Origin: an uncultured Bacteroides sp.
GTDB taxonomy: Bacteria; Bacteroidota; Bacteroidia; Bacteroidales; Bacteroidaceae
Assembly (NCBI GenBank): GCA_900766005.1
Contig: CAAFTU010000087.1
Span: 1 to 46,450, forward strand
DNA: 46,450 nucleotides
Reading direction: 5' to 3'
Part shown: in pieces, positions 8,390-15,250 of the stretch
Numbering within the stretch: position 1 is the stretch's first letter
Layout of the letters: the number at the start of each line of letters is the position of its first letter
The notes under the pieces: generated by a model
Told to the model about the DNA's origin: nothing
Seen by the model: only the letters and a program-made list of their open reading frames with translations
Databases searched by the model: none
Program-made: the position numbers and the translations under genes

Positions 8390-9240
8390 CGGGCTCTCAA
8401 CGTTAAATCCAACCGGCCCACACGCACTCCGCTCTTACCCGAATGCATCAATGTCACCTCTTTACCATCTGCATTCAAATACGTTTTCGGCTTTTTCATA
8501 AACGTATGTGAATGTCCGCCCAACCATACATCAATGTTGCGCGTCTTCGCTATCACCCGTTCATCCTGCTGTATGCCCAAGTGCGACAGACATACCACCA
8601 CATCACATCCTTCCTCTTTGAGCAGAGCTGCCACCTCATTCGACACAGCCACAGGATCTTCATAGATTACCCCTTCACACTTGTCGGCCTGAATCAACCC
8701 CTCAGGACGGGCTCCCAATCCGAAAACACCGATCTTCAGTCCCTCCTTCTCCAAGACAACATAAGGCTTCACCAAACCTTCCAGCGGCGTACCGTCCAAC
8801 CGATAGTTGGCACACACTATGGGAAACTGAGCCATCTTAAACAGGCGTGCCATATTCTCCATGCCGAAATCAAACTCATGATTGCCGATAGTCACCGCAT
8901 CATAGCCCATCTCATTCATCAGCTTAAATTCCACTTCCCCCTTAAAAAGATTATAATAAGGAGTGCCCTGAGAGATATCACCGCAATCGAACAACAGCAC
9001 ATTGCGATGCTCCTTGCGGAACTGCTGCAAGAACGTAGCCCGACGCACAAAGCCCCCCTCATCGAAATTACGGTCCCCCTTTTGCGTGATAGGTTCGAGA
9101 CGGCTATGCACATCACTCGTCTGCAGCAAAATAAGTTTTTTGGTGTCTTGTGCAAAAAGTGTGCAAGTCAAAGACAAGACAAAGCACAACAAGAAAGTCA
9201 TATTGAATCTTTTCATACCAATCATATTTAATCCGTTCAT
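8386..9240 (-). CDS. 5'-nucleotidase metallophosphatase domain, stand-alone protein
   Basis: A 284-residue secreted calcineurin-like phosphoesterase. It has a signal peptide ending near FAQD (residue 31), the metal-binding motif TSDVHSRLEP (D43, H45), GDISQG, GNHEFDFG and a terminal GGHSHTF motif. These are the metal-ligand blocks of the UshA/5'-nucleotidase N-terminal domain. It lacks the C-terminal substrate-specificity domain, which is encoded by the gene immediately upstream (7-base gap). Together the two probably form a split nucleotidase in the periplasm. The first ATG (9240) is used here; ATGs at 9225 and 9216 would give a more ordinary signal peptide. Confidence 0.9.
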   Translation of the reverse strand: MNGLNMIGMKRFNMTFLLCFVLSLTCTLFAQDTKKLILLQTSDVHSRLEPITQKGDRNFDEGGFVRRATFLQQFRKEHRNVLLFDCGDISQGTPYYNLFKGEVEFKLMNEMGYDAVTIGNHEFDFGMENMARLFKMAQFPIVCANYRLDGTPLEGLVKPYVVLEKEGLKIGVFGLGARPEGLIQADKCEGVIYEDPVAVSNEVAALLKEEGCDVVVCLSHLGIQQDERVIAKTRNIDVWLGGHSHTFMKKPKTYLNADGKEVTLMHSGKSGVRVGRLDLTLRAR

Positions 9241-9247
9241 AACAAAA

Positions 9248-10042
9248 TCAATCTACCACCGTGATCCGGCCATCCAGACGAGACGAAATCTTCTTTCCGG
9301 CCGCTGTCTGCTGACGCACATAATCGAGAAACAATCCGCGCAAAGTAGCCCCCTGAGGACATTCGCGCTTTTCCGCCTGCAAAAAAGCATCCATCCGCCC
9401 ATTGCCATCCGCCAGGTAGTCAATCGTAGCCACCGTGTAAAGCTGATTATCCTCTACCGGTCGTCCTCCTATCGTGGCACTCAGCAATTCACCTTTCTTA
9501 CTGATTTTCATGCGCACCCCGCTTACTCCTTCTCCCTTCAGAGAAGCAATGGCCTGCAACAGGCGCTTCATGTCCGTGCCTTTCATCGTAAGCACACAAA
9601 GCGAATTCTCGAAAGGAAGAATTTCATACACCGTGCCTACAGAGATATCCCCCTTAGGCAAGATGTTACGCAATCCCCCCATATTGACCAGCCCCATATC
9701 CGCCGGTTTGCCCAACACAGAAACAGCCGCCTCCTGCAGCACCCCTGCCACCAGATTAGAAAGCAAGCTCTCCGGGCCACCCTTGTCCATCTTCATTTCA
9801 CTTTCACCGATAACCTCGTTCATCATACGGTCAATCTGCTCCTTGTAAGGCTGCAGCACCTTCGCAGCTTTTTCATCGGGATGAGCATCCCAGGCAGCAT
9901 CCATCGTAATCATACTGCCCTCGGCTTTCACCACTTCATACCGCGTCCTATTTTCCTGAACAGAACGACAGGAAAAAAACAGGCAACTGCTTAGCAATGT
10001 TGCTACTATCAAAAACTTTGCATTCAATTGTTTCATGTTCAT
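9248..10042 (-). CDS. 5'-nucleotidase C-terminal domain lipoprotein
   Basis: A predicted lipoprotein whose signal sequence KFLIVATLLSSCLFFSC carries a lipobox; either cysteine could be acylated. The remaining sequence matches the 5'-nucleotidase C-terminal domain, with NMGGLRNILPKGDISVGTVYEILPF-like blocks (NMGG and the DISVG..Y..LPF segment) that bind the nucleotide base in full-length enzymes. An upstream in-frame GTG (10063) lies inside a -7 promoter box, so the start must be ATG 10042 or 10036. It heads the operon with the metallophosphatase and the GH3 fusion. The domain order in the operon is the reverse of that in the usual single protein. Confidence 0.88.
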   Translation of the reverse strand: MNMKQLNAKFLIVATLLSSCLFFSCRSVQENRTRYEVVKAEGSMITMDAAWDAHPDEKAAKVLQPYKEQIDRMMNEVIGESEMKMDKGGPESLLSNLVAGVLQEAAVSVLGKPADMGLVNMGGLRNILPKGDISVGTVYEILPFENSLCVLTMKGTDMKRLLQAIASLKGEGVSGVRMKISKKGELLSATIGGRPVEDNQLYTVATIDYLADGNGRMDAFLQAEKRECPQGATLRGLFLDYVRQQTAAGKKISSRLDGRITVVD

Positions 10043-10062
10043 ACTTTTATTAAGATATGCCA

Positions 10063-10095
10063 CAAATATACAAAAACATTTGGCTATCTTACAAA
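10063..10095 (-). promoter_or_regulatory. Promoter of the nucleotidase/GH3 operon
   Basis: On the minus strand, TTTG (10092-10095) and TATATTTG (10063-10070) are 21 bases apart, an excellent match to the Bacteroides consensus. It is interleaved with the divergent L19 promoter. Confidence 0.75.
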
Positions 10096-10110
10096 AAATC
10101 CGTTACTTTG
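10079..10110 (+). promoter_or_regulatory. Promoter of rplS
   Basis: TTTG at 10079-10082 and TTACTTTG at 10103-10110 are about 20 bases apart. The -7 box is one base short of the consensus spacing. It is followed by the GC-rich initiation region CACCGCTTTCGCGC and a leader of about 80 bases before the L19 start codon. Confidence 0.7.
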
Positions 10111-10195
10111 CACCGCTTTCGCGCAATCGCTGTCAAGAGAAGAGATACTTGGTATGTTGCGTTGTAATGATGAAACAATTTAATAATAAACAACA

Positions 10196-10549
10196 ATGGA
10201 TTTAATTAAAATTGCAGAAGAAGCATTTGCTACCGGAAAACAGCACCCGAGCTTCAAAGCAGGTGACACTGTAACAGTAGCATATCGTATCATTGAAGGT
10301 AACAAAGAACGTGTACAGTTGTATCGCGGTGTTGTTATCAAAATCGCCGGTCACGGAGAAAAGAAACGTTTTACAGTTCGTAAAATGTCTGGAACTATCG
10401 GTGTAGAAAGAATTTTCCCGCTTGAATCACCTGCTATCGACAGCATCGAAGTGAACAAAGTTGGTAAAGTTCGTCGCGCTAAATTGTACTACCTGCGTGC
10501 ACTTACTGGTAAGAAAGCTAGAATCAAAGAAAAAAGAGTTAACGGCTAA
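10196..10549 (+). CDS. rplS: 50S ribosomal protein L19
   Basis: A 117-residue protein with the full L19 pattern: FKAGDTVTVAYRI near the start, RVQLYRGVVIKIAGHG, FTVRKMSGTIGVERIFPLESP, and a basic C-terminus (RRAKLYYLRALTGKKARIKE). L19 sits at the 30S-50S interface of the ribosome. It stands alone here, not next to trmD/rimM as in many other phyla, with its own promoter and terminator. Confidence 0.98.
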   Translation: MDLIKIAEEAFATGKQHPSFKAGDTVTVAYRIIEGNKERVQLYRGVVIKIAGHGEKKRFTVRKMSGTIGVERIFPLESPAIDSIEVNKVGKVRRAKLYYLRALTGKKARIKEKRVNG

Positions 10550-10570
10550 TCCGTTTCTCCGATTCGAGAT

Positions 10571-10607
10571 AAAAAAGGGAATTTCCAAATTGGGAATTCC
10601 CTTTTTT
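10571..10607 (+). terminator. Terminator of rplS
   Basis: AAAAAAGGGAATT (10571-10583) pairs with AATTCCCTTTTTT (10595-10607), ending in a T run; usable on both strands. Confidence 0.9.
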
Positions 10608-10704
10608 ATTGCCCCTGCTTTCCTGGATGCGGACGGCGGTCTGTATCCCGTTTCTTTTTCCTATCCCAAGCAGCCAGAAACATGGGTCTATACAGAAGTT
10701 TTAC

Positions 10705-10792
10705 GGTGAACCACCCGGGTGGTTCAGGTGAGTCACCCGAGTGATTCAAGTGGCCCACCCGGGTGGTTTAACTAAACCACGCCGATGAATCA
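10705..10792. repeat. Four tandem 22-bp palindromic repeats
   Basis: Exactly contiguous 22-bp units at 10705-10726, 10727-10748, 10749-10770 and 10771-10792. Unit 1 holds the perfect 18-base palindrome GAACCACCCGGGTGGTTC. Units 2 and 3 keep the CACCCGGGTG-type centre with changes that are partly compensated across the dyad. Unit 4 is degenerate but keeps AAACCAC at the start and ATCA at the end. The array lies between the rplS terminator and the ROK terminator, outside any gene. There are no spacers, so it is not a CRISPR. Confidence 0.85.
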
Positions 10793-10870
10793 ACCGTTAC
10801 CCACAGACATACTAGAAGAAAAGCAGCTGCCTCAACCCAACATACCGCCCCTAACTCCCGGCAAAAGCAT

Positions 10871-10907
10871 AAAAAAAGTCCTTGGAAGAAAACCTCCAAG
10901 GACTTTT
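10871..10907 (-). terminator. Terminator of the ROK kinase gene
   Basis: On the plus strand GTCCTTGGA (10878-10886) and TCCAAGGAC (10895-10903) form a nine-base stem flanked by A and T runs. Read leftward it ends in seven Ts, so it terminates the ROK gene. Confidence 0.88.
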
Positions 10908-10935
10908 ACTACCTTTATTATCAAATCAGTTGATA

Positions 10936-11916
10936 TTACTCTCTCAGCTCTTTCAATTCCCAAGCCAAAGCACTGGCACCCAAAACGGCAGCATCTGAAT
11001 CCTTCAATTCAGAAACAAGCAATTTCGTCTTACCTTTGTAAATGTTCAACACATTTTCATCCAAGGCTTTCTGAATCGGTTTCATGATATAGTCTCCTGA
11101 TTTTGCCAATCCACCGAACAATACGATAGCTTCGGGGCTAGAGAATGCAATGGCATCAGCCAACGCTTCACCCAAAATCTGACCGGTAAATTCGAAGATT
11201 TCTTCAGCCAACTTATCACCTTTCACTGCTGCATCATAAACGTCTTTTGAAGTAATGTTTTCAGCAGGAATATTGCGCAGCAAACTTTCGTCTGTGCGAG
11301 CAGCCAAGAATTCACGAGCAGTGCGTGCCACACCGGTAGCCGAACAGTAAGTTTCCAGACAGCCCTTACGTCCGCAACCGCAAATACGGCCATCACGACG
11401 AGCAATTACGTGACCCAACTCACCGGCAAAGCCATCGTGACCATAAACCATCTGGCCATTGATAACGATACCGCTACCTACACCTGTACCCAAGGTAATC
11501 ATGATAAAATCTTTCATACCGCGAGCCGCACCATAAGTCATTTCACCCACTGCAGCTGCATTTGCATCGTTGGTCAAAGCTGTAGGAATGCCCAGTCTTT
11601 CTTCAAACATAGCAGCCAAAGGAAGCACTCCCTTCCAAGGCAAGTTCGGAGCAAATTCAATTGTTCCGGTGTAATAGTTACCATTAGGAGCACCAACACC
11701 GATACCTCTTACTTTATCTACGCCCCCGTTTGCAATAATCAAGGGAAGCAAATTCTTGCACACTTCATCAGCATACTCTTCTACTGTAGGATAACCAGAT
11801 GTTTTAATTGAGTTGCTGGCAATAATTGTACCGCGTGCATCCACAATACCAAAGACGGTATTTGTGCCGCCTATATCAATACCTACTACGTAGGGTTTCT
11901 CCATGTTTGAATTCAT
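10936..11916 (-). CDS. ROK-family glucokinase / sugar kinase
   Basis: A 326-residue cytoplasmic ATP-dependent sugar kinase. The N-terminal phosphate-binding motif GIDIGGTNTVFG is at about 12-23, TNDANAAAVGE contains the catalytic aspartate, and a ROK zinc-binding signature ICGCGRKGCLETYCSATG lies near residue 180. FGGLAKSGDYI is the adenosine motif. The family includes glucokinases and N-acetylhexosamine kinases; the Bacteroides homologues are usually annotated as glucokinase. An alternative start is ATG 11904 (MEKPYVV). It is a single gene with its own promoter and terminator. Confidence 0.93.
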   Translation of the reverse strand: MNSNMEKPYVVGIDIGGTNTVFGIVDARGTIIASNSIKTSGYPTVEEYADEVCKNLLPLIIANGGVDKVRGIGVGAPNGNYYTGTIEFAPNLPWKGVLPLAAMFEERLGIPTALTNDANAAAVGEMTYGAARGMKDFIMITLGTGVGSGIVINGQMVYGHDGFAGELGHVIARRDGRICGCGRKGCLETYCSATGVARTAREFLAARTDESLLRNIPAENITSKDVYDAAVKGDKLAEEIFEFTGQILGEALADAIAFSSPEAIVLFGGLAKSGDYIMKPIQKALDENVLNIYKGKTKLLVSELKDSDAAVLGASALAWELKELRE

Positions 11917-11959
11917 GATACTTTATTAAAAGGGTTAGTTATATTAAGTTTATTGAACA

Positions 11960-11990
11960 CAAATTACGTAAAGAAGATTGAGTCTACAAA
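11960..11990 (-). promoter_or_regulatory. Promoter of the ROK kinase gene
   Basis: On the minus strand, TTTG (11987-11990) and TAATTTG (11960-11966) are 20 bases apart; the -7 box is one base short of TAnnTTTG. Confidence 0.5.
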
Positions 11991-12073
11991 ATGTTTTCCA
12001 AAAAAAGTTTCCCCTCTTTACAACTTTTGTATCTTGCATGCGTACTATCACTTTTTTTGCTAATAAATGAAAA

Positions 12074-12105
12074 GAGAGGATATGCAGATTACTGCACATC
12101 CTCTC
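12074..12105 (-). terminator. Terminator of the His-rich secreted protein gene
   Basis: GAGAGGAT (12074-12081) pairs with ATCCTCTC (12098-12105), with a further inner GCAG/CTGC stem. On the minus strand it runs into TTTTCATTT. Confidence 0.8.
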
Positions 12106-12157
12106 CCCTGTTTGACCAACAGTTATAAATCATAGTTGTAAGGAATAGATCATTTAC

Positions 12158-13030
12158 TCAATCCCGAGTGTTGTCCCGTTCAGAAGAACGGGAAGCTCCT
12201 CTATGACTCCGTCGCACACGCTCAGAAGAAATACGTTTATCCGGCTGTTCGGACAATACTGCATTTCTTCGCACAGTGTTTTCCGACGAACGACGGTGAG
12301 AAACTGTCTGTGTATTTACACTTTGACGGCGATGACCTCGGTCCGGTCGCTCCGTCACCGTGGAATGCACTGGTGCAGACGGACGGGTTGCCACCGATGA
12401 AGATACAGACTCACGCTGCGGACGGGCCGAAGAATGCGGGCGGAAACGGACCGTACCAAAATCGGAACGCCGGTAAGAATGATAAGACCGGTGGTCTCTG
12501 ACCCTATAAGGCGCATGACAATGATGCAAGTCGGCATAGCGTCCTTTATAATAGCTCACATGATGAAGATGCGAACGGTAATGAGCGCCACAGTAAGCAT
12601 GACAGTGATGCGGTATGCCAAAATAAAACCTGTTTCTGTCCGGATAATGGATATAAATACGGAAAGCCCAATCTCCTCTTCTTACATAAATGGGACGGTA
12701 AAAGTAATCCATGCCCACCAAGCGGCGGTATTGACGCTCACTCAACACCCAACGGAGATCATCATTACGAATGTCAAGCGCGTCATAATAGTCGTCCACA
12801 GCCCATTCATATCCCTTCACCACCTTATCCATAAGGGGGCGAACCGCATAAATAAAGTCGTAATTGATTTCATACACATCCTCGTATTGGCGGGTACTCA
12901 GATTCAGTTCATACGCCATCTTATCCGTAAGAAAGCGCGTTTCTCTACGAACCTGTCCCCTGCTCATGGCCATTGCTGCCGTAGACAGTCCCAGCCCCAT
13001 TACAATCAGTAAAAAGAATATCCGTTTCAT
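12158..13030 (-). CDS. Secreted Spy/CpxP-like protein with His-rich middle and disordered tail
   Basis: No named family is certain. From ATG 13030 the product is 290 residues. This start is chosen because AGGAG lies just upstream and the longer GTG start at 13066 overlaps a -7 promoter box. A signal peptide ends near STAAMA. Residues about 20-105 are helical and hold two LTxxQ-like motifs, LNLSTRQYEDV and VLSERQYRRLV, as in Spy/CpxP periplasmic chaperone and metal-stress proteins. A following segment (about 120-190) is packed with His, Tyr and Arg (for example HHCHAYCGAHYRSHLHH) and could bind Zn, Cu or Ni. The last 90 residues are Arg/Ser-rich and look disordered. The Spy link and the metal idea are inference. 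Confidence 0.75.
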   Translation of the reverse strand: MKRIFFLLIVMGLGLSTAAMAMSRGQVRRETRFLTDKMAYELNLSTRQYEDVYEINYDFIYAVRPLMDKVVKGYEWAVDDYYDALDIRNDDLRWVLSERQYRRLVGMDYFYRPIYVRRGDWAFRIYIHYPDRNRFYFGIPHHCHAYCGAHYRSHLHHVSYYKGRYADLHHCHAPYRVRDHRSYHSYRRSDFGTVRFRPHSSARPQRESVSSSVATRPSAPVHSTVTERPDRGHRRQSVNTQTVSHRRSSENTVRRNAVLSEQPDKRISSERVRRSHRGASRSSERDNTRD

Positions 13031-13065
13031 AATGTCATCTCCTCTTGTTGGTTGTTTTGATGACA

Positions 13066-13073
13066 CAAAAATA
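13066..13073 (-). promoter_or_regulatory. -7 box of the His-rich secreted protein gene
   Basis: TATTTTTG on the minus strand matches TAnnTTTG and lies 36 bases before the chosen ATG. No TTTG is seen at the -33 position. Confidence 0.5.
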
Positions 13074-13096
13074 GGGTGAGGAAAACACTCACCCTA
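13066..13096 (-). terminator. Terminator of the CvfB-like gene, overlapping the next promoter
   Basis: TAGGGTGAG (13072-13080) pairs perfectly with CTCACCCTA (13088-13096). On the minus strand the hairpin is followed by a T run that is itself part of TATTTTTG (13066-13073), the -7 box of the downstream gene. Confidence 0.8.
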
Positions 13097-13128
13097 ATAA
13101 TTCTCTCTATTCGTATGTAGGACTTTCC

Positions 13129-13977
13129 CTATTTGGTACGGGATTTCACTAATACAATAACATCGTCCTGCAAGGAAATCAGACGTTTTTTATACAAATC
13201 GCCCACTCCCTTCTTAAATGTTTTCTTACTTACTCCGAAAACCTCGTAAATTTCTTCTGCCGGACTCTTGTCGGTCAGTGCGATGCGTCCACCCTGCTCC
13301 CGGAGATAATCCAGCAACGTCTTAGAGAAATCTCCCACTTTGGCAAATCCCGGCTTCTGCAGCATCAAATCCACCTTACCGTCTTCACGCACCTGCTTCA
13401 CATATGCTTTCAGCTGCATACCGGCCGACAGCGGCGTAAATATCTCATTCTCGTAAAGCAAGCCACTGTACTTGTTGTCAATGATAGCCTTGAAACCCAA
13501 GTCAGTCTTCTGCCACACCAGAATATCCACCTCATCGCCCGCTGCATATTCAGGTTTCTCTTTCGACAAATAACGTTCTACCTTAGCAGAAGCCACAATA
13601 CGATAACTTTCATCATCCAAATGCGCATGAATCATGTATTTGCGACCAACCTGCATCTTCATCTTCTGTTCTCTGAAAGGAACAAACAAATCCTTCATCA
13701 ACCCCCAGTTCAGAAAAGCACCATACTGATTCACCCAGGCAACTTCCAAATAAGCAAACTCGCCTACCTGCACATAAGGCACCAACGTAGTAGCAATCAG
13801 CCTTTCCTCCATATCCAGATAGAGAAAGACATTCAGTATGTCTCCGACAGCACAATCCTCGGGCACATAACGGGTAGGCAACAACACTTCGCCTTCTTCG
13901 CCCCCATCCAAATAGATACCGAAGTCGACTTTCTTCACAACTTCCAACTGATTGAATTTACCTAATTTTATACTCAT
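13129..13977 (-). CDS. CvfB/YitL-like S1 RNA-binding protein
   Basis: A 282-residue cytoplasmic protein of the CvfB family. It shows S1-like OB folds in series: one at about 1-65 (VVKKVDFGIYLDGGEEGEVLLP), one at about 70-135 (AYLEVAWVNQYGAFLNWGL) and one at about 145-215 (VDILVWQKTDLGFKAIIDNKYSGLLY). A C-terminal winged helix follows at about 220-280 (DKSPAEEIYEVFGVSKKTFKKGVGDLYKKR). The family binds RNA and affects gene expression and virulence in Gram-positives; its exact role is not settled in Bacteroides. Divergent from mdh. Confidence 0.92.
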   Translation of the reverse strand: MSIKLGKFNQLEVVKKVDFGIYLDGGEEGEVLLPTRYVPEDCAVGDILNVFLYLDMEERLIATTLVPYVQVGEFAYLEVAWVNQYGAFLNWGLMKDLFVPFREQKMKMQVGRKYMIHAHLDDESYRIVASAKVERYLSKEKPEYAAGDEVDILVWQKTDLGFKAIIDNKYSGLLYENEIFTPLSAGMQLKAYVKQVREDGKVDLMLQKPGFAKVGDFSKTLLDYLREQGGRIALTDKSPAEEIYEVFGVSKKTFKKGVGDLYKKRLISLQDDVIVLVKSRTK

Positions 13978-14025
13978 ATGTCTTCTACTTATATGCTATT
14001 TGTTATTGATTGAACTTACTGATGA

Positions 14026-14033
14026 CAAAGATA
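14026..14033 (-). promoter_or_regulatory. -7 box of the CvfB-like gene
   Basis: TATCTTTG on the minus strand, 49 bases before the start codon; the -33 box is not evident. Confidence 0.5.
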
Positions 14034-14123
14034 AACTAATTTTATACAGAAACACCCCACATACTATAACTTTTTGTTATCTGACAAAACATAATAATAT
14101 AAACAATCTGTTTTGCAAAATGT

Positions 14124-14131
14124 TATATTTG
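14124..14131 (+). promoter_or_regulatory. -7 box of mdh
   Basis: TATATTTG, followed by GCAGCG and a 46-base leader to the start codon. There is no clear -33 TTTG at the expected distance. Confidence 0.6.
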
Positions 14132-14177
14132 CAGCGAATAAAGAACGAAATTATTCACCTTTTAAAAACATCGCTTT

Positions 14178-15179
14178 ATGGAATTTTTAACCAATGAGAA
14201 ACTGACGATTGTTGGAGCAGCCGGAATGATTGGCTCCAATATGGCACAAACAGCCATGATGATGAAACTAACACCGAACATTTGCCTGTACGACCCCTTT
14301 GCTCCTGCCTTGGAAGGTGTAGCAGAAGAATTGTATCACTGTGGTTTTGAAGGTGTCAATCTGACCTATACTTCCGACATCAAGGAAGCACTGACCGGAG
14401 CTGCCTACATTGTATCGTCCGGAGGTGCAGCCCGCAAAGCCGGCATGACCCGCGAAGATTTGCTGAAAGGAAATGCAGAAATTGCAGCTCAGTTTGGTAA
14501 AGATGTACGTCAATACTGCCCAGACGTGAAACACATCGTTGTCATCTTTAATCCTGCCGACATCACAGGACTGATAACCCTGCTCTACTCAGGACTGAAA
14601 CCTTCTCAAGTTTCTACATTGGCAGCCCTCGACAGCACCAGACTGCAGAACGAGCTGGTAAAATACTTCCATATCCCGGCTTCTGACATCGTAAACTGCC
14701 GGACATACGGTGGACATGGAGAACAAATGGCCGTATTTGCCTCCACCACACATATCCAAGGAGAACCGCTGACAAATCTCATCGGCACCAACCGTCTTCC
14801 GCAGGCTGAATGGGAAGCACTCAAGACCCGTGTCATCCAAGGCGGCAAGCACATCATCGACCTCCGCGGCCGTTCCTCATTCCAGAGCCCGGCTTATCTT
14901 TCTATTGAAATGATAGCAGCAGCCATGGGCGGACAGCCGTTCCGCTGGCCAGCCGGTGTATATGTGTCCGACGAACAATTTGATCACATATTAATGGCTA
15001 TGGAAACATCTATCACCCAGAGAGGTGTGTCCTACAAAAAAGTACAGGGTACTCCAGCCGAACAGGCCGAACTGCAGAAAAGTTATGAACACCTGTGCAA
15101 ACTACGTGATGAAGTCATCGAAATGGGAATCATCCCTGCCATTAAGGATTGGAACTCTTTGAATTCTCATATTAAATAA
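14178..15179 (+). CDS. mdh: Malate dehydrogenase (LDH/MDH superfamily)
   Basis: A 333-residue NAD-dependent dehydrogenase interconverting malate and oxaloacetate in the fermentative reductive branch leading to succinate and propionate. The Rossmann motif IVGAAGMIGSNMAQ is at about 11-24. The substrate-binding loop GGAARKAGMTREDLLKGNAEI contains the arginines that favour a dicarboxylate. The catalytic histidine is H180 in YGGHGEQMAVFAS. The size is typical. It is a single gene with its own promoter and a terminator shared with ispG. Confidence 0.93.
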   Translation: MEFLTNEKLTIVGAAGMIGSNMAQTAMMMKLTPNICLYDPFAPALEGVAEELYHCGFEGVNLTYTSDIKEALTGAAYIVSSGGAARKAGMTREDLLKGNAEIAAQFGKDVRQYCPDVKHIVVIFNPADITGLITLLYSGLKPSQVSTLAALDSTRLQNELVKYFHIPASDIVNCRTYGGHGEQMAVFASTTHIQGEPLTNLIGTNRLPQAEWEALKTRVIQGGKHIIDLRGRSSFQSPAYLSIEMIAAAMGGQPFRWPAGVYVSDEQFDHILMAMETSITQRGVSYKKVQGTPAEQAELQKSYEHLCKLRDEVIEMGIIPAIKDWNSLNSHIK

Positions 15180-15195
15180 ATTCCCTAACCAAAAT

Positions 15196-15239
15196 AAAGC
15201 CGGAATCCGATTATTACCCTAATCGAAGGTTCCGGCTTT
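15196..15239. terminator. Shared terminator between mdh and ispG
   Basis: AAAGCCGGAA (15196-15205) pairs with TTCCGGCTTT (15230-15239), with an inner CGATTA/TAATCG stem. It lies between convergent genes and can work in both directions. Confidence 0.85.
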
Positions 15240-15250
15240 CATTTATTTCA

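Noticed and set aside
5537..8665. Several long plus-strand frames
   Set aside because: They are opposite the GH3/serine-hydrolase and metallophosphatase genes, which carry all the catalytic motifs.
9002..9994. 330-codon plus-strand frame
   Set aside because: It is antisense to the two nucleotidase genes and reads as a His/Arg/Ser-rich shadow.
10461..10709. 82-codon frame overlapping the end of rplS
   Set aside because: It crosses the rplS terminator and runs into the palindromic repeats.
10705..10792. CRISPR array
   Set aside because: The 22-bp units are contiguous with no spacers and no cas genes are near.
10785..11087. 100-codon plus-strand frame starting in repeat unit 4
   Set aside because: It passes through the ROK terminator and lies mostly opposite the ROK gene.
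12434..13012. 192-codon plus-strand frame
   Set aside because: It is opposite the His-rich secreted protein, which has a signal peptide, a good ribosome-binding site and a terminator.
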